From Lasiosphaeris hirsuta (taxonomy: Eukaryota > Ascomycota > Sordariomycetes > Sordariales > Lasiosphaeriaceae): a stretch of DNA of 64,000 nt. The stretch spans positions 3,472,001 through 3,536,000 of the forward strand of contig JAUKUA010000001.1 of assembly GCA_030549175.1 (NCBI GenBank), written 5' to 3'. How positions within the stretch are numbered: position 1 is the first letter of the stretch; each line of letters opens with the position of its first letter. Under the pieces are notes generated by a model, which was given only the letters and a program-made list of their open reading frames with translations, was not told the origin of the DNA and made no database searches. This document shows positions 1 to 12,198 of the stretch, in pieces. The position numbers and the translations under genes were made by a program.

Positions 1-478
1 TTAGTTAATCCCTAACCCTATTTAGGTCTTGAAGTAAGTAGAAGATATTTACCTTAAGGAATTTATAATAAAGAAAATTATAAACTTCCGTATTAAGAAA
101 ACAATAGTAAAATATCTCGTCAAATAGAATAGATATCCCGAAAAAAAAAGACTAGACTTAAGAACTATATAAGCACTTCTCTGACATTTAAGAACTTTAA
201 GATTTCTATGTTAAATATCTATACAAGCTTAAAGACCCTAAGGTTATTAACTTAGGGACTCGAAGCGAATCCTCCTAGAAGGAGAGATAATATCATATTA
301 ATAGGCTTACCTAGGTTAATAAAGTCACTAACCTCCTTAACTAAGCTATACTATTAGTACATACTATATACCTATATAATATTATAGACCTATAATAATA
401 AGTTTAACGAACTTGTTATAATAGAGCTAAAAAGGTTATTATAACGTAGCTTAATCTTAGGACATACTCTATTATATA
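1..478 (+). mobile_element. Truncated RIP-mutated Ty3/gypsy 3' end (chromodomain tail plus partial LTR)
   Basis: The first ~260 bp align by eye with 7590-7830, the chromodomain-encoding end of pol in the downstream element. About 288-470 then match the start of the 1,327-bp LTR. Homology stops near 470, where the next LTR begins, so an older copy was cut by a second insertion or by recombination. It is almost free of CpA and TpG and full of TpA, the fully RIP-mutated state. No reading frame survives. The copy enters the window already truncated on the left. Confidence 0.75.
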
Positions 479-1805
479 TATCACACTGGTAGGCTCACCT
501 AAGGTCAACAGGGTCACTAGCCTCCTTGACCGAGCCATACACCAGCGGCACGAACCACACACAAACATATACCCATTGACCCACGAACATCTACCATGGA
601 TCACGTAGAGAAGGGAACTATCACAGAGGATAGCCACAACGTGGCTTAACCTCGGGACATGATCCCACGTGTGGATAGTGGCTTACTCGGCCCGCACACA
701 GGTCAAACGGATCCCCACGAACGACCACGGGTCGCGACGGGATACCAAGAACCACTCACAAGCCAGAGTAGCCGTACAACGGATCTTGCCCGCGCTAGGC
801 AACGTTATCAGACTTCAGATTTGTCATAGACAAGCCATTCAACCTCAGCATCGTGGTCGGGGCCTGCGTAGTCAGCCCAGATCCTACAGCTGGTCTTTCG
901 AATCATGGACCTCTTCGCTATCACTGGCATTCCTTTGGAAGACCTAGAACCCGACGTTCTCCGGAGTCTAGCTTCAGTGGTGACAGGTAGCCGCGACCCC
1001 CGCGTGTAAGTCACGAAGGAAACCGTTACTATGACAGCCGACCTGGGGATCAACCTAACAGCGCTGTGGCCAACGTAAGTACCAAGGACGTGAAGGAACA
1101 CCTACAGCAATGGACACCATACCACTAAAGCTGTATAGATAAGTACTAATACCGGCCGTGGGCCGACGTATGATAGGCCGGCTTCACTTAGTTTGTAGCT
1201 ACGGATTTGTAAGGTATAAGAGATGGACGGTTAGAAAGGAGATTCGGGACTGACGGGCGGTTAGGAGGATCCTTTAGGTATTTTAGTATCCTTATATCTT
1301 ATACATAGTCTCCTATAAGTAGGACGGGTACGTAGCGATGGATCCTCGAGAGAAAGAAGCTTTCTAGTTTTCTTTAGACAAATCTAGAAAGATTATCAGC
1401 TAAACTTCAGTAAAGCTAAGAGGTAATACAACCTTATAAACCCTTCTATTTCTCCTAACTTATAACTACGAAACATTATATCTTATCTTATGTTAGATCA
1501 TTCCATCTCCCTAAACCTCCTTCTCCCTAGCTCTCTACTACTTTATATTACGACAGTTAACTTCCTTACCGTTCTGTTTTAAACCTCTAAATCGGACCTT
1601 GTGCTTATTAGCCTTGCGAAGATCAAGTCCTTAAGTTCGTCGTATGAAAGCTCTAAACTAGACCAATAACAATTGTCGAAATAGTTCGTTAAACAGTTAA
1701 GTCGAGAATTAAGAAAAGGTTAAAGCTTTATAGTCTAACTCTTCATTTGATATCTTACCTTGTAGTTATTATACCCTAGATCTTCATAGGCTTACCTATG
1801 TCATA
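479..1805 (+). repeat. 5' LTR of Ty3/gypsy element (1,327 bp)
   Basis: It matches 7832-9158 end to end, with the same length of 1,327 bp. The ends are RIP-altered forms of TGTCACAC...GTGTCACA (seen as tatcacac...tgtcata). The outer half (479 to ~1300) is little mutated and still GC-rich. The inner part (~1380-1805) is heavily TA-converted. The flanking 5 bp (atata against gatat after the 3' LTR) do not make a clear target-site duplication. Confidence 0.85.
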
Positions 1806-2599
1806 GATAATCTTTCTTATCTACCTAAAAATACCTTCTACCCGTTATATTATTCACGATAGCTAGTAATCTTATATTATATTCGGCTATAATCTAGGGC
1901 TAAGAAACTAAACCTTCTCCCGGTACTAACCTTATGATTTAAAAACCTTCCGAGATAAAAATCTAGACTATCAAGAAGTTTCCTATACTCCCGTCGAGCT
2001 CAGAAACCATCACTAAACTACCTTAATAGTTTATTAATCTTTATAACTAAGTTACTAAAGCTTATAAAGAACTTTACTTCTTTATAAATAATACGTGTGA
2101 AGATAAGGAGAAGCTCGACTTATTTACTTTAACGTTTATTACCTTGGTTACTGACTATTAGTTAATAATATAATATATCAAGACAAATTAATATGTCCTT
2201 AAAAGTACTTAGTAAAAACTAAAAGCCTCTTATACTACCTTTGGCATCGAGGTTAACTAAAAATTAGCCTAATTTATTACCTAAATGGCTTAACGTAAAA
2301 AATCCTTTAACCTTGTTATCACATGTACAAAAGTACTCTATAAGAAAATTATAAAACAAAAGTAGTAATAAGTATGACAGACATAGGAACAGGAAGTACG
2401 GGTTAGGAAATAAAATACCGAGCTTGTTTAAGTTAAGAAATTCCTTCGTATCTAAGAAAAAAAGTAAGCTTATTAAGACTACTATAACGTGAAATTTAGC
2501 TATTGGTCTATTATAGTCTAAAGTTAGCTTAATTCTCTTATAATACTTTAATAACCGGAAGTATCATAGACTCCGAAAGACTAAGAACTATTTGATTAA

Positions 2600-4130
2600 C
2601 TTAAGGCTTATTCTAACAATTTTATTAAAGAAGCTTTTATATCGAGGCTGACATAAGTAAGGCCTTATGATAAAGAACAGATTATCTAAAAAGCTATGAC
2701 CCGTTTATAGAAAATACCCTTTGTTAAACCCTTACGATAAACGTCATAACCGTCTAAAAAATCAACTTCTACACGGTACTTCGACTAAAACGAAGACCCC
2801 CTCTTAAACTATAACCTCTAAAGAAGGGCTACCTGAGAAATTTCGGCATAAGCCTAGAGATAGGTCGATAACATATAGAATTCTAGCGCTAAGATAAGAA
2901 GTAGAAACACCGGAGGAATTTTATCTCTTTATTATATTAAAATAAAAATATTACTACCTTTTGACGACGGTAATAATAACGACTCAGACGATGATTTATA
3001 TCGTACGAGTTTACCTCTTGGCCCCCCTAGACTACTAAGAGGCTTACCAGGGCTTCTGGGACCCCTAGGACCTTTAGGTCCGGGTTTCCGGAACCTCTCA
3101 TCCCTACGTGACCTTATGGTAATCCTTCTTAACCTTATCCGTACTAATTAGGACCTAATCCATAATAACATTAATATAATCTAAGAGTCTCACGGTCAGA
3201 GTATCGCCGTAACCATAGTAAAATCTGAAAAATATAATAGAAAGGACAAAGGTAAGTTTAAGATATGGTAACATTCCGTTAAGGAATATTTTAACGTCTA
3301 TGAACGAAGTTTCCTCGACGATAAGACTAAAATTAACTTGGTCGGTATCTTTACTAAAGGTACTACCCTCAAATGATATTAGAAAAGAGGGACTTAGATC
3401 GAAAAGCTTAGCTTAGTAGATCAATAGAATAACTATACCACCGCCATAGTCGAACGTTTCCATGACTTAGTACGTAAAGCTAAGAACTACGAAGTTATGA
3501 AGGCCTTAACTTACGACAAAGATATAAATGAGTACGTGACAAAGTTCTAAGAACTTAATCATACAGTCGATCTCAACGGCTAGGCTTTATAATCGCTAGT
3601 TACTAATACTGTCTCTAAAGCCGTAATAGACTTGATCTATTTATACATAAGATATCTCCTTCTCAACGATACTAACTTCTTTAAAGCCGTCGTTATAGCC
3701 AGTCTGATTTATAAAGATAAGATAAAGAACCGCGAAATTAATCATAAGGCTAAGTAAGGAAAAGGAAAGTCTACTTCGAATAATAAAAAACATTCGAAAA
3801 AGAATAATCATAAGAAGGAAACTAATACCTCTAGCTTCCGTCCTAGTCTAGTACCTACTAACAAGACTAAGAAAGGCTCGAAACGGAAGTAACAAAATAA
3901 AGAAGACAAGTCCTCGGTACCTACCTAAACAAAATATTAGTAAACCTATAAGGAAACTACTGTCGGAATAGACTAAGCCGAGATTAATAAGTATAAGGTA
4001 AGTAAGAGATATTACCGCTATAGACGTTAAGGCCATAATACCCTTAAGTATTATAGTAAGAAAACCGAGGATAGTAAAGATATCTCTAAGCTACCTAATA
4101 AAATCTCCGGAGTTAAGACTAAGCGTAGAA
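2600..4130 (+). pseudogene. gag relic with mutated CCHC zinc knuckle
   Basis: A capsid-like stretch is readable around 3480-3760, followed by a Lys/Asn/Ser-rich basic linker and a nucleocapsid knuckle at 4010-4054. The knuckle keeps the C-x2-C-x4-H-x4-C spacing, with the His and GH intact, but all three Cys codons now read as Tyr (TAT) and one inner codon is TAA. These are G-to-A changes in TpG context, as RIP on the opposite strand makes. Boundaries are approximate because no frame is open for more than a few dozen codons. Confidence 0.6.
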
Positions 4131-4239
4131 GAAGAAATAAGAACGATAATAAGAAATAAAAAGATATCTCCCCTCAACCTTTTAAGAAGGCTAAGGTCTC
4201 TACTATGACAAAAAAAGACTATCTTAAGCTTTTTCCTTA

Positions 4240-7200
4240 TATTATTAAACTATCTGATAGTAAGGAAACATCAGATTTTTAACTAGCATCCTGAACCTCG
4301 CGGTATCGGAACCTACGCCTCAATATGCCGTAACCTCTACCAAAAAGCGTACCTATTACCACGATAATATTAAAGAGCCTTCTTATAAGAAGGCTAAACA
4401 TAACCATAAACCATACCATAGAAACCGTAAGATTATTCCTATGACTATTGTTTATTACGAAGCTAAGAAAATTCCCGTCCGAGTACTTCTAGACCTTAGA
4501 GCCTTTAGTCCAGTTATAAGTAAAGACCTCGTTAAGAAATGGAACATCTCTTATGTATATAGAACGATCCTAAAACCCTTAGAAACTTTTAATGGAACTA
4601 TCAATCTTAAATCAGATAAGAAGTATACTAAGGAAATCGTCCTACGACACTAAGTAGAACATTTCTCCTATATAACGTTTGAAATCTCTCTCCTCGACAT
4701 AGAATGTAATATCCTTCTACCGTACTAGTAGCTATAATAATACTAACCGGACTATCTGTGAGATTTTAATATAATAAGAATAGCCTTTGTCTCAGACTAT
4801 TATTACTAAAACTATACCTCTCTTACAGTTTTAAGAAACAAGAGCTTAATTATTAGTGTTATTAAATCTTATATCGTAAAAATCTCTGAAAGATTTAAGA
4901 TGTTTATACCTTTGGCGTCTCCTAAAGTAGCTTAATGACTACTAGATTACTAGCTATGGGACTATGTGATTAATATTATCGGAGATAAAAAACTTCTATA
5001 GAAACCTCTTTATCTTATGTTACCCTTAGAAAAGAAAATCTTTTGTAAATGGCTAGACTAAATACTTAAGGAAGATAAGATATGGGAATTAAAATTACCA
5101 TGTTTTTTACCTATCTTTTTTATAGACAAGGAAGTATTATTAGAAAAGGTAGCTACTAGAGATCTAGAAAACCTCTGACTTATAGTCAACTATTAAAAGA
5201 TTAACGAACAAACTATAAAAAACTATTATCCGTTACCTCTTATCACTGAACTCTAAGATATCCTCGCCGGATTAATTATCTTTACTAAGATAGATCTAAA
5301 AACGGGCTTTAACTTGATTTAGATAAAAGAAGGCCACGAGTAAAAAATAACGTTTCGAACTTATTACGGTCTCTTTAAGTTCAAAGTAATATCTTTTAGC
5401 CTTACTAATACTTCTATTATCTTCTAAGGTATAATAAATCATATCTTTTAGAATCTTATCGACCAAGGCCTCCTATCTTATATTAACGACCTCTTCATTT
5501 ATATAAGTTTTAAAGAAGAATACGACAAAATTGTCGTTAAAGTCTTTAAACGACTTTAGAAGTATAACCTCGCTATTAACCCCTTTAAATATATATAGGA
5601 TACTAAGGAACTAGAGTACCTAGGCTACATTATCAATACCAAAGGTATCATAATATTAAAAGATAAGATAAAATATATCCTTTCATAAGAACAGCTAAGG
5701 TCGGTAAAAGGAGTTTAGTAATTTAATAGATTTATAAACTTCTATAGGTACTATATTAAAGGCTATTTACATATTACTAAACTACTTACTGATTCTACTA
5801 ACCTAACTTAGAAATCCTAAACGTGGAACAATTAAATAAACGCCACATTTAAAGTATTAAAGAAAGCCTTTACTAAAGCTCTTATTTTAGTTTATTTCGA
5901 CCCTAGTAAACTACCTATTATTAAACCTAACACTTCAGACTATATGTTAGGAGAGATAATGTCATAAAAGTAAGATGACGGTAAGATATATCTTATAATA
6001 TTCTACTTAAGAAAGCTAATCCCTATAGAAATTAACTATACGATCTATGACAAGGAACTTTTAACAATAGTTAACTACTTCTAACGTTAGAGACATTATC
6101 TCGAAGGTACTAAATACTATATCGAAGTCTTCTTAGACTACCGTAATCTAGAAACTTCTAAATCACGAAGGTCCTTAACCGCTACCAAGCCTAATAGGCT
6201 TAGTAGCTTGTTACCTTCGACTTCGTTATTAATTTCCGTCTCGGCATATAGAATGCTAAGGCTAATACTCTCTTACAGTACGAAAAGTACCTTCTTAAAG
6301 GAGGAGATAAAAACTAGCCGATAACCTTAGTTTTAAATAAAAAACTTTTTTTTTTTTAAAAGCCTTAACGTTTATACTTTCAAAAGCTCGTCTTTATGAT
6401 ATTCTAACTCTAAAATAGAACGAGAAATTTCTCGAGTAAATTAAAGCTACTACTTCTAAAGACGAAACGTATCAAAAGGCCTTAGTTTCCCTTAGAAAAG
6501 AAGTAACTAACGAGGATAGAATATTATTTATAAAAAATCGTATCTAAGTCCTTAACAACAAGGAACTTAAGATCTAGATTATCCGTTCCGAACACGATAC
6601 TAAAGTAACAGGTTACATAGGTATAGATAAGACCGTTAAACTCATTAGACGACATATATACTAGTAAAACCTCGAGAAAGACGTTACTGAGTTTGTACGC
6701 TCTTGTCATAAGTGTTAAAGTAATAAGCTAAGATATCACCTTCCTTTCAGACTACTTTACCTAATCGAACTAAAATACTTTTCTTAGAGGCTTATTTTAA
6801 TAGACTTTATAACGGACCTTCTTCTTATAAATAGATATAACTCTATCTAAGTTATTGTTAATATCTTCACTAAAATGGTACACTTTATCTCTTTAAAAGA
6901 TAATACTAAGAAGATAGAAGACTTAATCCTAATCTTTATCTACAAATATTAAAAATATCATGGTATACCTACTGGTATCATCTCTGATCAGGACTTACGG
7001 TTTAACACAAGCTTTTAGTATAACTTTCTTAAATATATAAGAGTCAAACTAAGGATGTTAACTATGTTCTACTCCGAAACAGATAACTAGACAAAACGTC
7101 TTAACTAACATATTAAAGCCTATCTCAGGGCCTTTATAAACTATAAGATAAATAACTAGGATACTTTGTTACTAATAGCTCTCTCTTCTACGCTAACCTC

Positions 7201-7830
7201 AGTTATCATCCGGCCGTAAATAACCTACCAAACGAGTCCGTATGTAACTTATATAACGAAATCATAGCTTACTAGATAACGATAGTCTACGAGAACCTTT
7301 ACGAAACCCTTAAGAAGTCTTAAGAACAGATAAAGAAGTATATAGATCGGAAATAGACGGAAGTACCCTCCTTTAAAAAAAAGTAACTAGTAATACTTAA
7401 CGTACGGAATATTAGAACTAAGAGACCTTCTAAGAAACTAGATAAAAAGTTACTTGGCCTATTTAAGATCTCTAAGGTAATATCTCCCATAGCCGTGAAA
7501 CTTAAACTCCCAAAACGTTAAAAGATTTATCTTACCTTCTACATATCTCTCATTAAGCCTTTTCGAACCGGCTCTTAGCCGATCCCTACCTTATTTAGGT
7601 CTTAAAGTAAGTAGGAGATATTTACCCTAAGAAATTTATAATAGAAGAAATCATAAACTCCCGTACTAAGAAAGGAATAGTAAAATATTACGTTAAATAG
7701 GAAGAATATTCTAATAAGAAAGATTAGACCTAGGAACTTTAAGACTTCTACGTCAAACACCTACGTAAGCCCAAGGACCCTAAGGTTATCAACCTAGGGA
7801 CTCGAGGTAAGTCCTCTTAGGAGGGGGATG
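4240..7830 (+). pseudogene. pol relic: protease, reverse transcriptase, RNase H, integrase, chromodomain
   Basis: A protease-like stretch is still open at 4441-4653. RT is readable at ~5080-5660, with the catalytic YxDD reading YIND. RNase H lies near 5930-6240. The integrase HHCC zinc region ends in CHKC at ~6700-6716, and an SDQD-type core segment follows near 6985. A chromodomain is readable at ~7640-7775, including KYYVK followed by a stop where Trp is expected. Dozens of TAA/TAG codons interrupt it. The C-terminal chromodomain places the element among chromoviruses, which target heterochromatin. Confidence 0.75.
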
Positions 7831-7831
7831 G

Positions 7832-9158
7832 TATTACACTAGTAAGCTTACCTAAGGTCAATAGGGTCACTAGCCTCTTTAACCAAGCTATATACCAACG
7901 GTACAAACTACACACAAACATATACCCATTAACCTACGAACATCTACTATAGATCACGTGGAAAAGGGAACTATCATAGAGGATGGCCATAACATAGCTT
8001 AACCTTGGGACATAATCCCACGTATAAACAGTAGCTTACTCGGCCCACACACAGGTTAAACGGATCCCTATAAACGACTACGGGTTACGACGGGATACCA
8101 AGAACTACTTATAAGCCAAAGTAGCCGTATAACGGATCTTACCTACGCTAGGTAACGTCATTAGACTTCAGATTTGTCATGGACAAGCTATTTAACCTTA
8201 ACATCGTAATCGGAGCTTACATAGTCAACCCAGATCCTACAGCTGGTCTTTCGAATCATAGACCTCCCCGCTATCGCTAGCATTCCTTTAGAAGACCTAG
8301 AACCTGACGTTCTCCGGAGTCTAGCTTCAGTAGTGACAGGTAGTCACGACCCCTACGTGTAAGTTACGAAGAGAACCGTTGCTATAATAACCGACCTAAG
8401 GATCAACCTAACAACGCTGTAGCTAACGTAAGTACCAAGGACATAAAGGAACACCTACAGTAATAGACACTATGCTACTAAAGCTATATAGATAAGTACT
8501 AATACCGGCCCTGGACCGACGTGTAATAGGCCGGCTTCACTTAGTTTATAGCCACGGATTTGTAGGGCGTAAGAGACGGACGGTTAGAAGGGAGATTCGG
8601 GACCGATAGGCGGCTAGGAGGATCCTTTAGGTATTTTAGTATCCTTATATCTTATATATAGCCTCCCATAAGTAGAACGGGTACATAACGATGGATCCTC
8701 GAGAGAAAGAAGCTCCCCAGTTCTCTTTAGACAAACCTATAAAGATTATTAGCTAAACTTCAGTGAAGCTAAGGGGTAATACAACCTTATAAACCCTTCT
8801 GTTTCTCCTGACTTGTAACTACGAAGTATTGTGTCTTATCTTGTGTTAGATCATTCTATCTCCCTGAACCTCCTTCTCCCTGGCTCTCCACCACTTTACA
8901 TTGCGACAGTTAACTCCCTCACCGTTCTGTTCTAAACCTCTGAATCGGACCTTATACTTATTAGCCTTGCGAAGATCAAGTCCCTGAGTTCGTCGTGTGA
9001 AAGCTCTGAACTAGACCAACAGCAATTATCGGGATGGTTTGCTGAACGGTTGAGTCGAGAGTTAGGAAAAGGTTAAAGCTCTGTAGTCTGACTCTTCATT
9101 TGATATCTCACCTTGTGGTTGTCACACCCCAGACCTTCGTGGGCTGGCCTGTGTCACA
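7832..9158 (+). repeat. 3' LTR of Ty3/gypsy element (1,327 bp)
   Basis: It is the partner of 479-1805, with identical length and colinear sequence. It ends in an unmutated GGCTGGCCTGTGTCACA. Here the part next to pol (7832 to ~8660) is RIP-mutated, and the outer ~450 bp are nearly unmutated, with CpA, CpTpG and CpC intact. This is the mirror image of the 5' LTR. Confidence 0.88.
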
Positions 9159-10480
9159 GATATTTTAGTTTCTTAATATCTTACATACACTTAGAGGGGC
9201 TAATAATAAGGTTATACTTTTAAAGTCGTTTAAAGACTTTAATAGCAATTTTGTTATACTCTTCTTTAGAACTCGTATAAATGAGAAGGTCGTTAATATA
9301 AGATAGAAGGCCTTGGTTGATGAGGTCTCGAAAGATATAATTTATTATACTTTAGAAAGTAACGGAGGTATTAGTAAGGCCAAAAGATATTACATTAAAC
9401 TCAAAGAGCTCATAATAGGTTTGGAACACCGTTTTTTACTCGTGTCCCTCCTTTATCCTAATCAAGTTAAAGCCTAACTTTAAATCTATTTTTATAAAAA
9501 TGACAGATCCGATGAGGGCGTCTTAAAGCTTGGTTATAAGAGGTAACAGATATCGGTTCTTTATGGTTCGTTCGTTAATCTTTCGGTAATTAACTATAAG
9601 TCGGAGGTTTTCCGGGTCCCTAGTAGCTACCTTTTCTATAAATACTTTCTTATCCATAAAGAAGATAAGTAAAGAATAAGATAATTTTAATTTCCATATC
9701 TTACCTTCCTTAAGCATTTAGTTAAGCCATTTATAAAGGACTTTCTTATCTCTAATAATATTAATTATATAGTCTTATAGCTAATGGTTTAAAAGCCGCT
9801 AGGCCGCTTTAAAGAACGCCAAAGGTACAAACATCTTAAATCTTTCAGAGATTTTTACGATATAGGGTTTAATAATACTAGTAATTAAGCTTTTGTTTCC
9901 TAGTACTATAAGAGAAGTACAGTTCTAATAACAATAGTCTAAGATAAAAGCTACTTTTAAAGTGTCAAGATCTCATAGGTAATTCGGCTAATATTATTAT
10001 AGCTACTAATATGGCAAAAGGATGTTACATTCCGTGTCGAGGAGAGAGATTTCGAGCGTGATATGAAAGAAGTATTCTACTTAGTACCATAAAACGATTT
10101 CCTTAGTATATTTCTTACCCGATTTAAGGTTAATTGTTCCATTAAAAGCTTCTAAAGGTTTTAAGATCGTTCTATATACGTAAGAAATACTCTATTTTTT
10201 AACAAAGTCTTTACTTATAACTGGGCCTAAAGCTCTAGGATTAAGAAGTGCCCGGACAGAGATTTTCTCGGCTCCGTAGTAAATAATTGTCATAGGAACG
10301 ATTTTTCAACTTCTATGATATAGTTCATAGTTTCGTCTAGTCTTCTTAAGAGAAAGCTTCTTAATGTTGTCATAGGTACGCTTCTTAGTCGAGGTTACGG
10401 CATAACGAGGCGTAGGTCCTAATGCTACGAGGTTCGGGGCGCCACTTAAAAATCCGACGGATCCTTACTATTAGATAGTT
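9159..10480 (-). mobile_element. Reversed pol fragment (protease to RT) of the same family
   Basis: The reverse complement matches about 4260-5600 of the main element. The minus strand encodes an RT stretch at 9523-9717, and its YIND box lies near 9285. It abuts the 3' LTR of the main element exactly at 9158/9159. Its own upstream side is joined to a reversed LTR at ~10478-10484, with gag, the leader and the LTR end missing, so it is an internally deleted copy. RIP load is intermediate. Confidence 0.75.
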
Positions 10481-11576
10481 TAACAGAATGGTAAGGGAGT
10501 TAACTATCGTAATATAAAGTAGTAGAGAGCTAGGGAGAAAGAGGTTTAGGGAGATGGAATGATCTAACAAAAGATAAGACATAATACTTCACAGTTATAA
10601 GTTAGGGGAAACAGAAAGGTTCACAAGGTTATATTATCCCTCAGCTTCACTAAAGTTTAGCTGATAATCTTTCTAGGTTTGTCTAAAGAGAACTGGGGAG
10701 CTTCTTCCTCTCGAGGATCCGTCGTAGCGTACCTATTCTTTTATGGAAGGCTATGTATAAGATACAAGGATACCAAAATATCTAAAGGATCCTCCTAGCT
10801 ATTCGTCGGTCCCGAATCTCCCTTCTAGCCGCCCGTCTCTCGCGCCCTACAAATCCGTAGTTACAAGCTAAGTAAAGCCGGCCTATCACACGTCGGTCCA
10901 CGGCCGGTATTAGTACTTATCTATACAGCTCTAGCGGCATAGTATCTATTACTACAGGTATTCCTTCACGTCCTTAGTACTTACGTTAGCCACAACGCTG
11001 TTAGGTCGATCCCATGTCGGCTATCACAGCAACGGTTCCCTTTATGACTTACACGTAGGGGTCGCGGCTACCTGTCACCACTAAAGCTAGACTCCGGAGA
11101 ACGTCGGGTTCTAGGTCTTCCAAAGGAATACCAGCGATAGCGGGGAGGTCTATGGTTCGAAAGACCAGCTGCAAGATCTTGGCTGACTGTACAGGCCCTG
11201 ATCACGATGCTGAGATTGAGTAGCTTGTCCATGACAAATCTGAAGTCTGATGACGTTACCTAGCGCGGGCGAGGTTCGTTGTACAGCTGCTCTGGCTTGT
11301 GAGTGGTTCTGGGCATTCCGTCGCAACCCGTGGGCGCTTAGGAGAATCCGCTGATCTGTGTGCCGGCTGAATAGGCCATTAGCCACACGTGGGAGCATGT
11401 CCCGAGGTTAAACCACATTGTGGCTTATCCTCCATGATGGTTCTCTTCTCCACGTTGATCCATGATGAATGCTTGTGGGTCAATGGGTATGTATGTGTAT
11501 GGTTCGTGCCGGTGGTGTGGCTCGGTCAAGGAGGTCAGTGACCCTGTTGACCTAGGTGAGCCTTACCAGTGTGACA
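10481..11576 (-). repeat. Reversed partial LTR (5' ~1,100 bp)
   Basis: The reverse complement matches LTR positions 1 to ~1,100, starting with TGTCACAC read leftward from 11576. The LTR's 3' ~230 bp are missing where it meets pol. The right half (~11150-11576) shows little RIP and the left half shows more. Confidence 0.8.
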
Positions 11577-11904
11577 TCGTTCCATCTCCCTGAACCTTCC
11601 TCTTCCCACGGCACATACTACCACTCTGGGCTACGACGATCAACTCCCTCAACCACTGTGCCAAAGCTCTAAATCCAACCTTGTGCCAAATCACTTGACC
11701 TTTGAGTCGTACGCAGCCTTGCGAGGATCATCTCCCTGAGTCGGATGCTTGAAAGCTCTGAATCAAACCAACACCACTGCCGGGGTAGTCAGCCGTTCGG
11801 TTGAAGTTGTGATCAAGGTTATAGCTCTGCAGTTCGATTCCTCACCTGATACCTCACCTTGTGGTTGTCACATCCCAGACCTTCGGTGGTTGGCCTGTGT
11901 CACA
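11577..11904 (+). repeat. Forward LTR 3' fragment
   Basis: It matches LTR offset ~1010 to 1327 and ends in GGCCTGTGTCACA at 11904. It is little RIP-mutated. It starts directly at the terminus of the reversed LTR on its left, with no spacer. Confidence 0.75.
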
Positions 11905-12198
11905 CTTGTAAACCCTTCCGTTTCTCATTGACTTACAACTACGAAACATCGTCTACTATCTTCTTTGTGATCATTCCATCTTCCTACACCTAACTTCTCC
12001 CTCATAACTACCAGGACTTTGGGTTGCGAAGATCATCTTCCTCACTTCGTGTGAAAGCTCTGAGTCAGACCACCACCATTGCCGGCCTGGAGTAGACGGT
12101 TAAGTTGATCTAGATCATAGCTCTGCAGTTCAGTTACACGGAAGGTGACGCACCTTGTGATTGCCACACCCTAGTCTCGGTGACTGGCCTGTGTCACA
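11905..12198 (+). repeat. Second forward LTR 3' fragment
   Basis: It begins at LTR offset ~955 (a stretch resembling 8787 onward) and ends in GGCCTGTGTCACA at 12198, with a short internal deletion. It is tandem to the preceding fragment. Confidence 0.7.

Larger units (their letters stand above)
1806..7831 (+). mobile_element. Internal region of RIP-inactivated Ty3/gypsy chromovirus-type retrotransposon
   Basis: This is the sequence between two matched 1,327-bp LTRs. It is extremely AT/TpA-rich with retained CpG and depleted CpA/TpG, as RIP leaves it. Translating in shifting frames and reading through stops gives the order gag, CCHC knuckle, protease, RT, RNase H, integrase, chromodomain. That order defines Ty3/gypsy chromoviruses. 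Tryptophan and glutamine codons have become stops and TGY cysteine codons have become TAY tyrosines. The element cannot make its own proteins. About 1806-2600 holds the leader, in which I recognise nothing. Confidence 0.85.

Noticed and set aside
474..9163. 5-bp target-site duplication around the full element
   Set aside because: Left flank atata and right flank gatat do not match cleanly, and RIP blurs both, so no duplication is claimed.
11150..11398. 82-codon minus-strand frame resembling another at 669-947
   Set aside because: Both are the same LTR segment in two copies; recurrence reflects the repeat, not a conserved gene.
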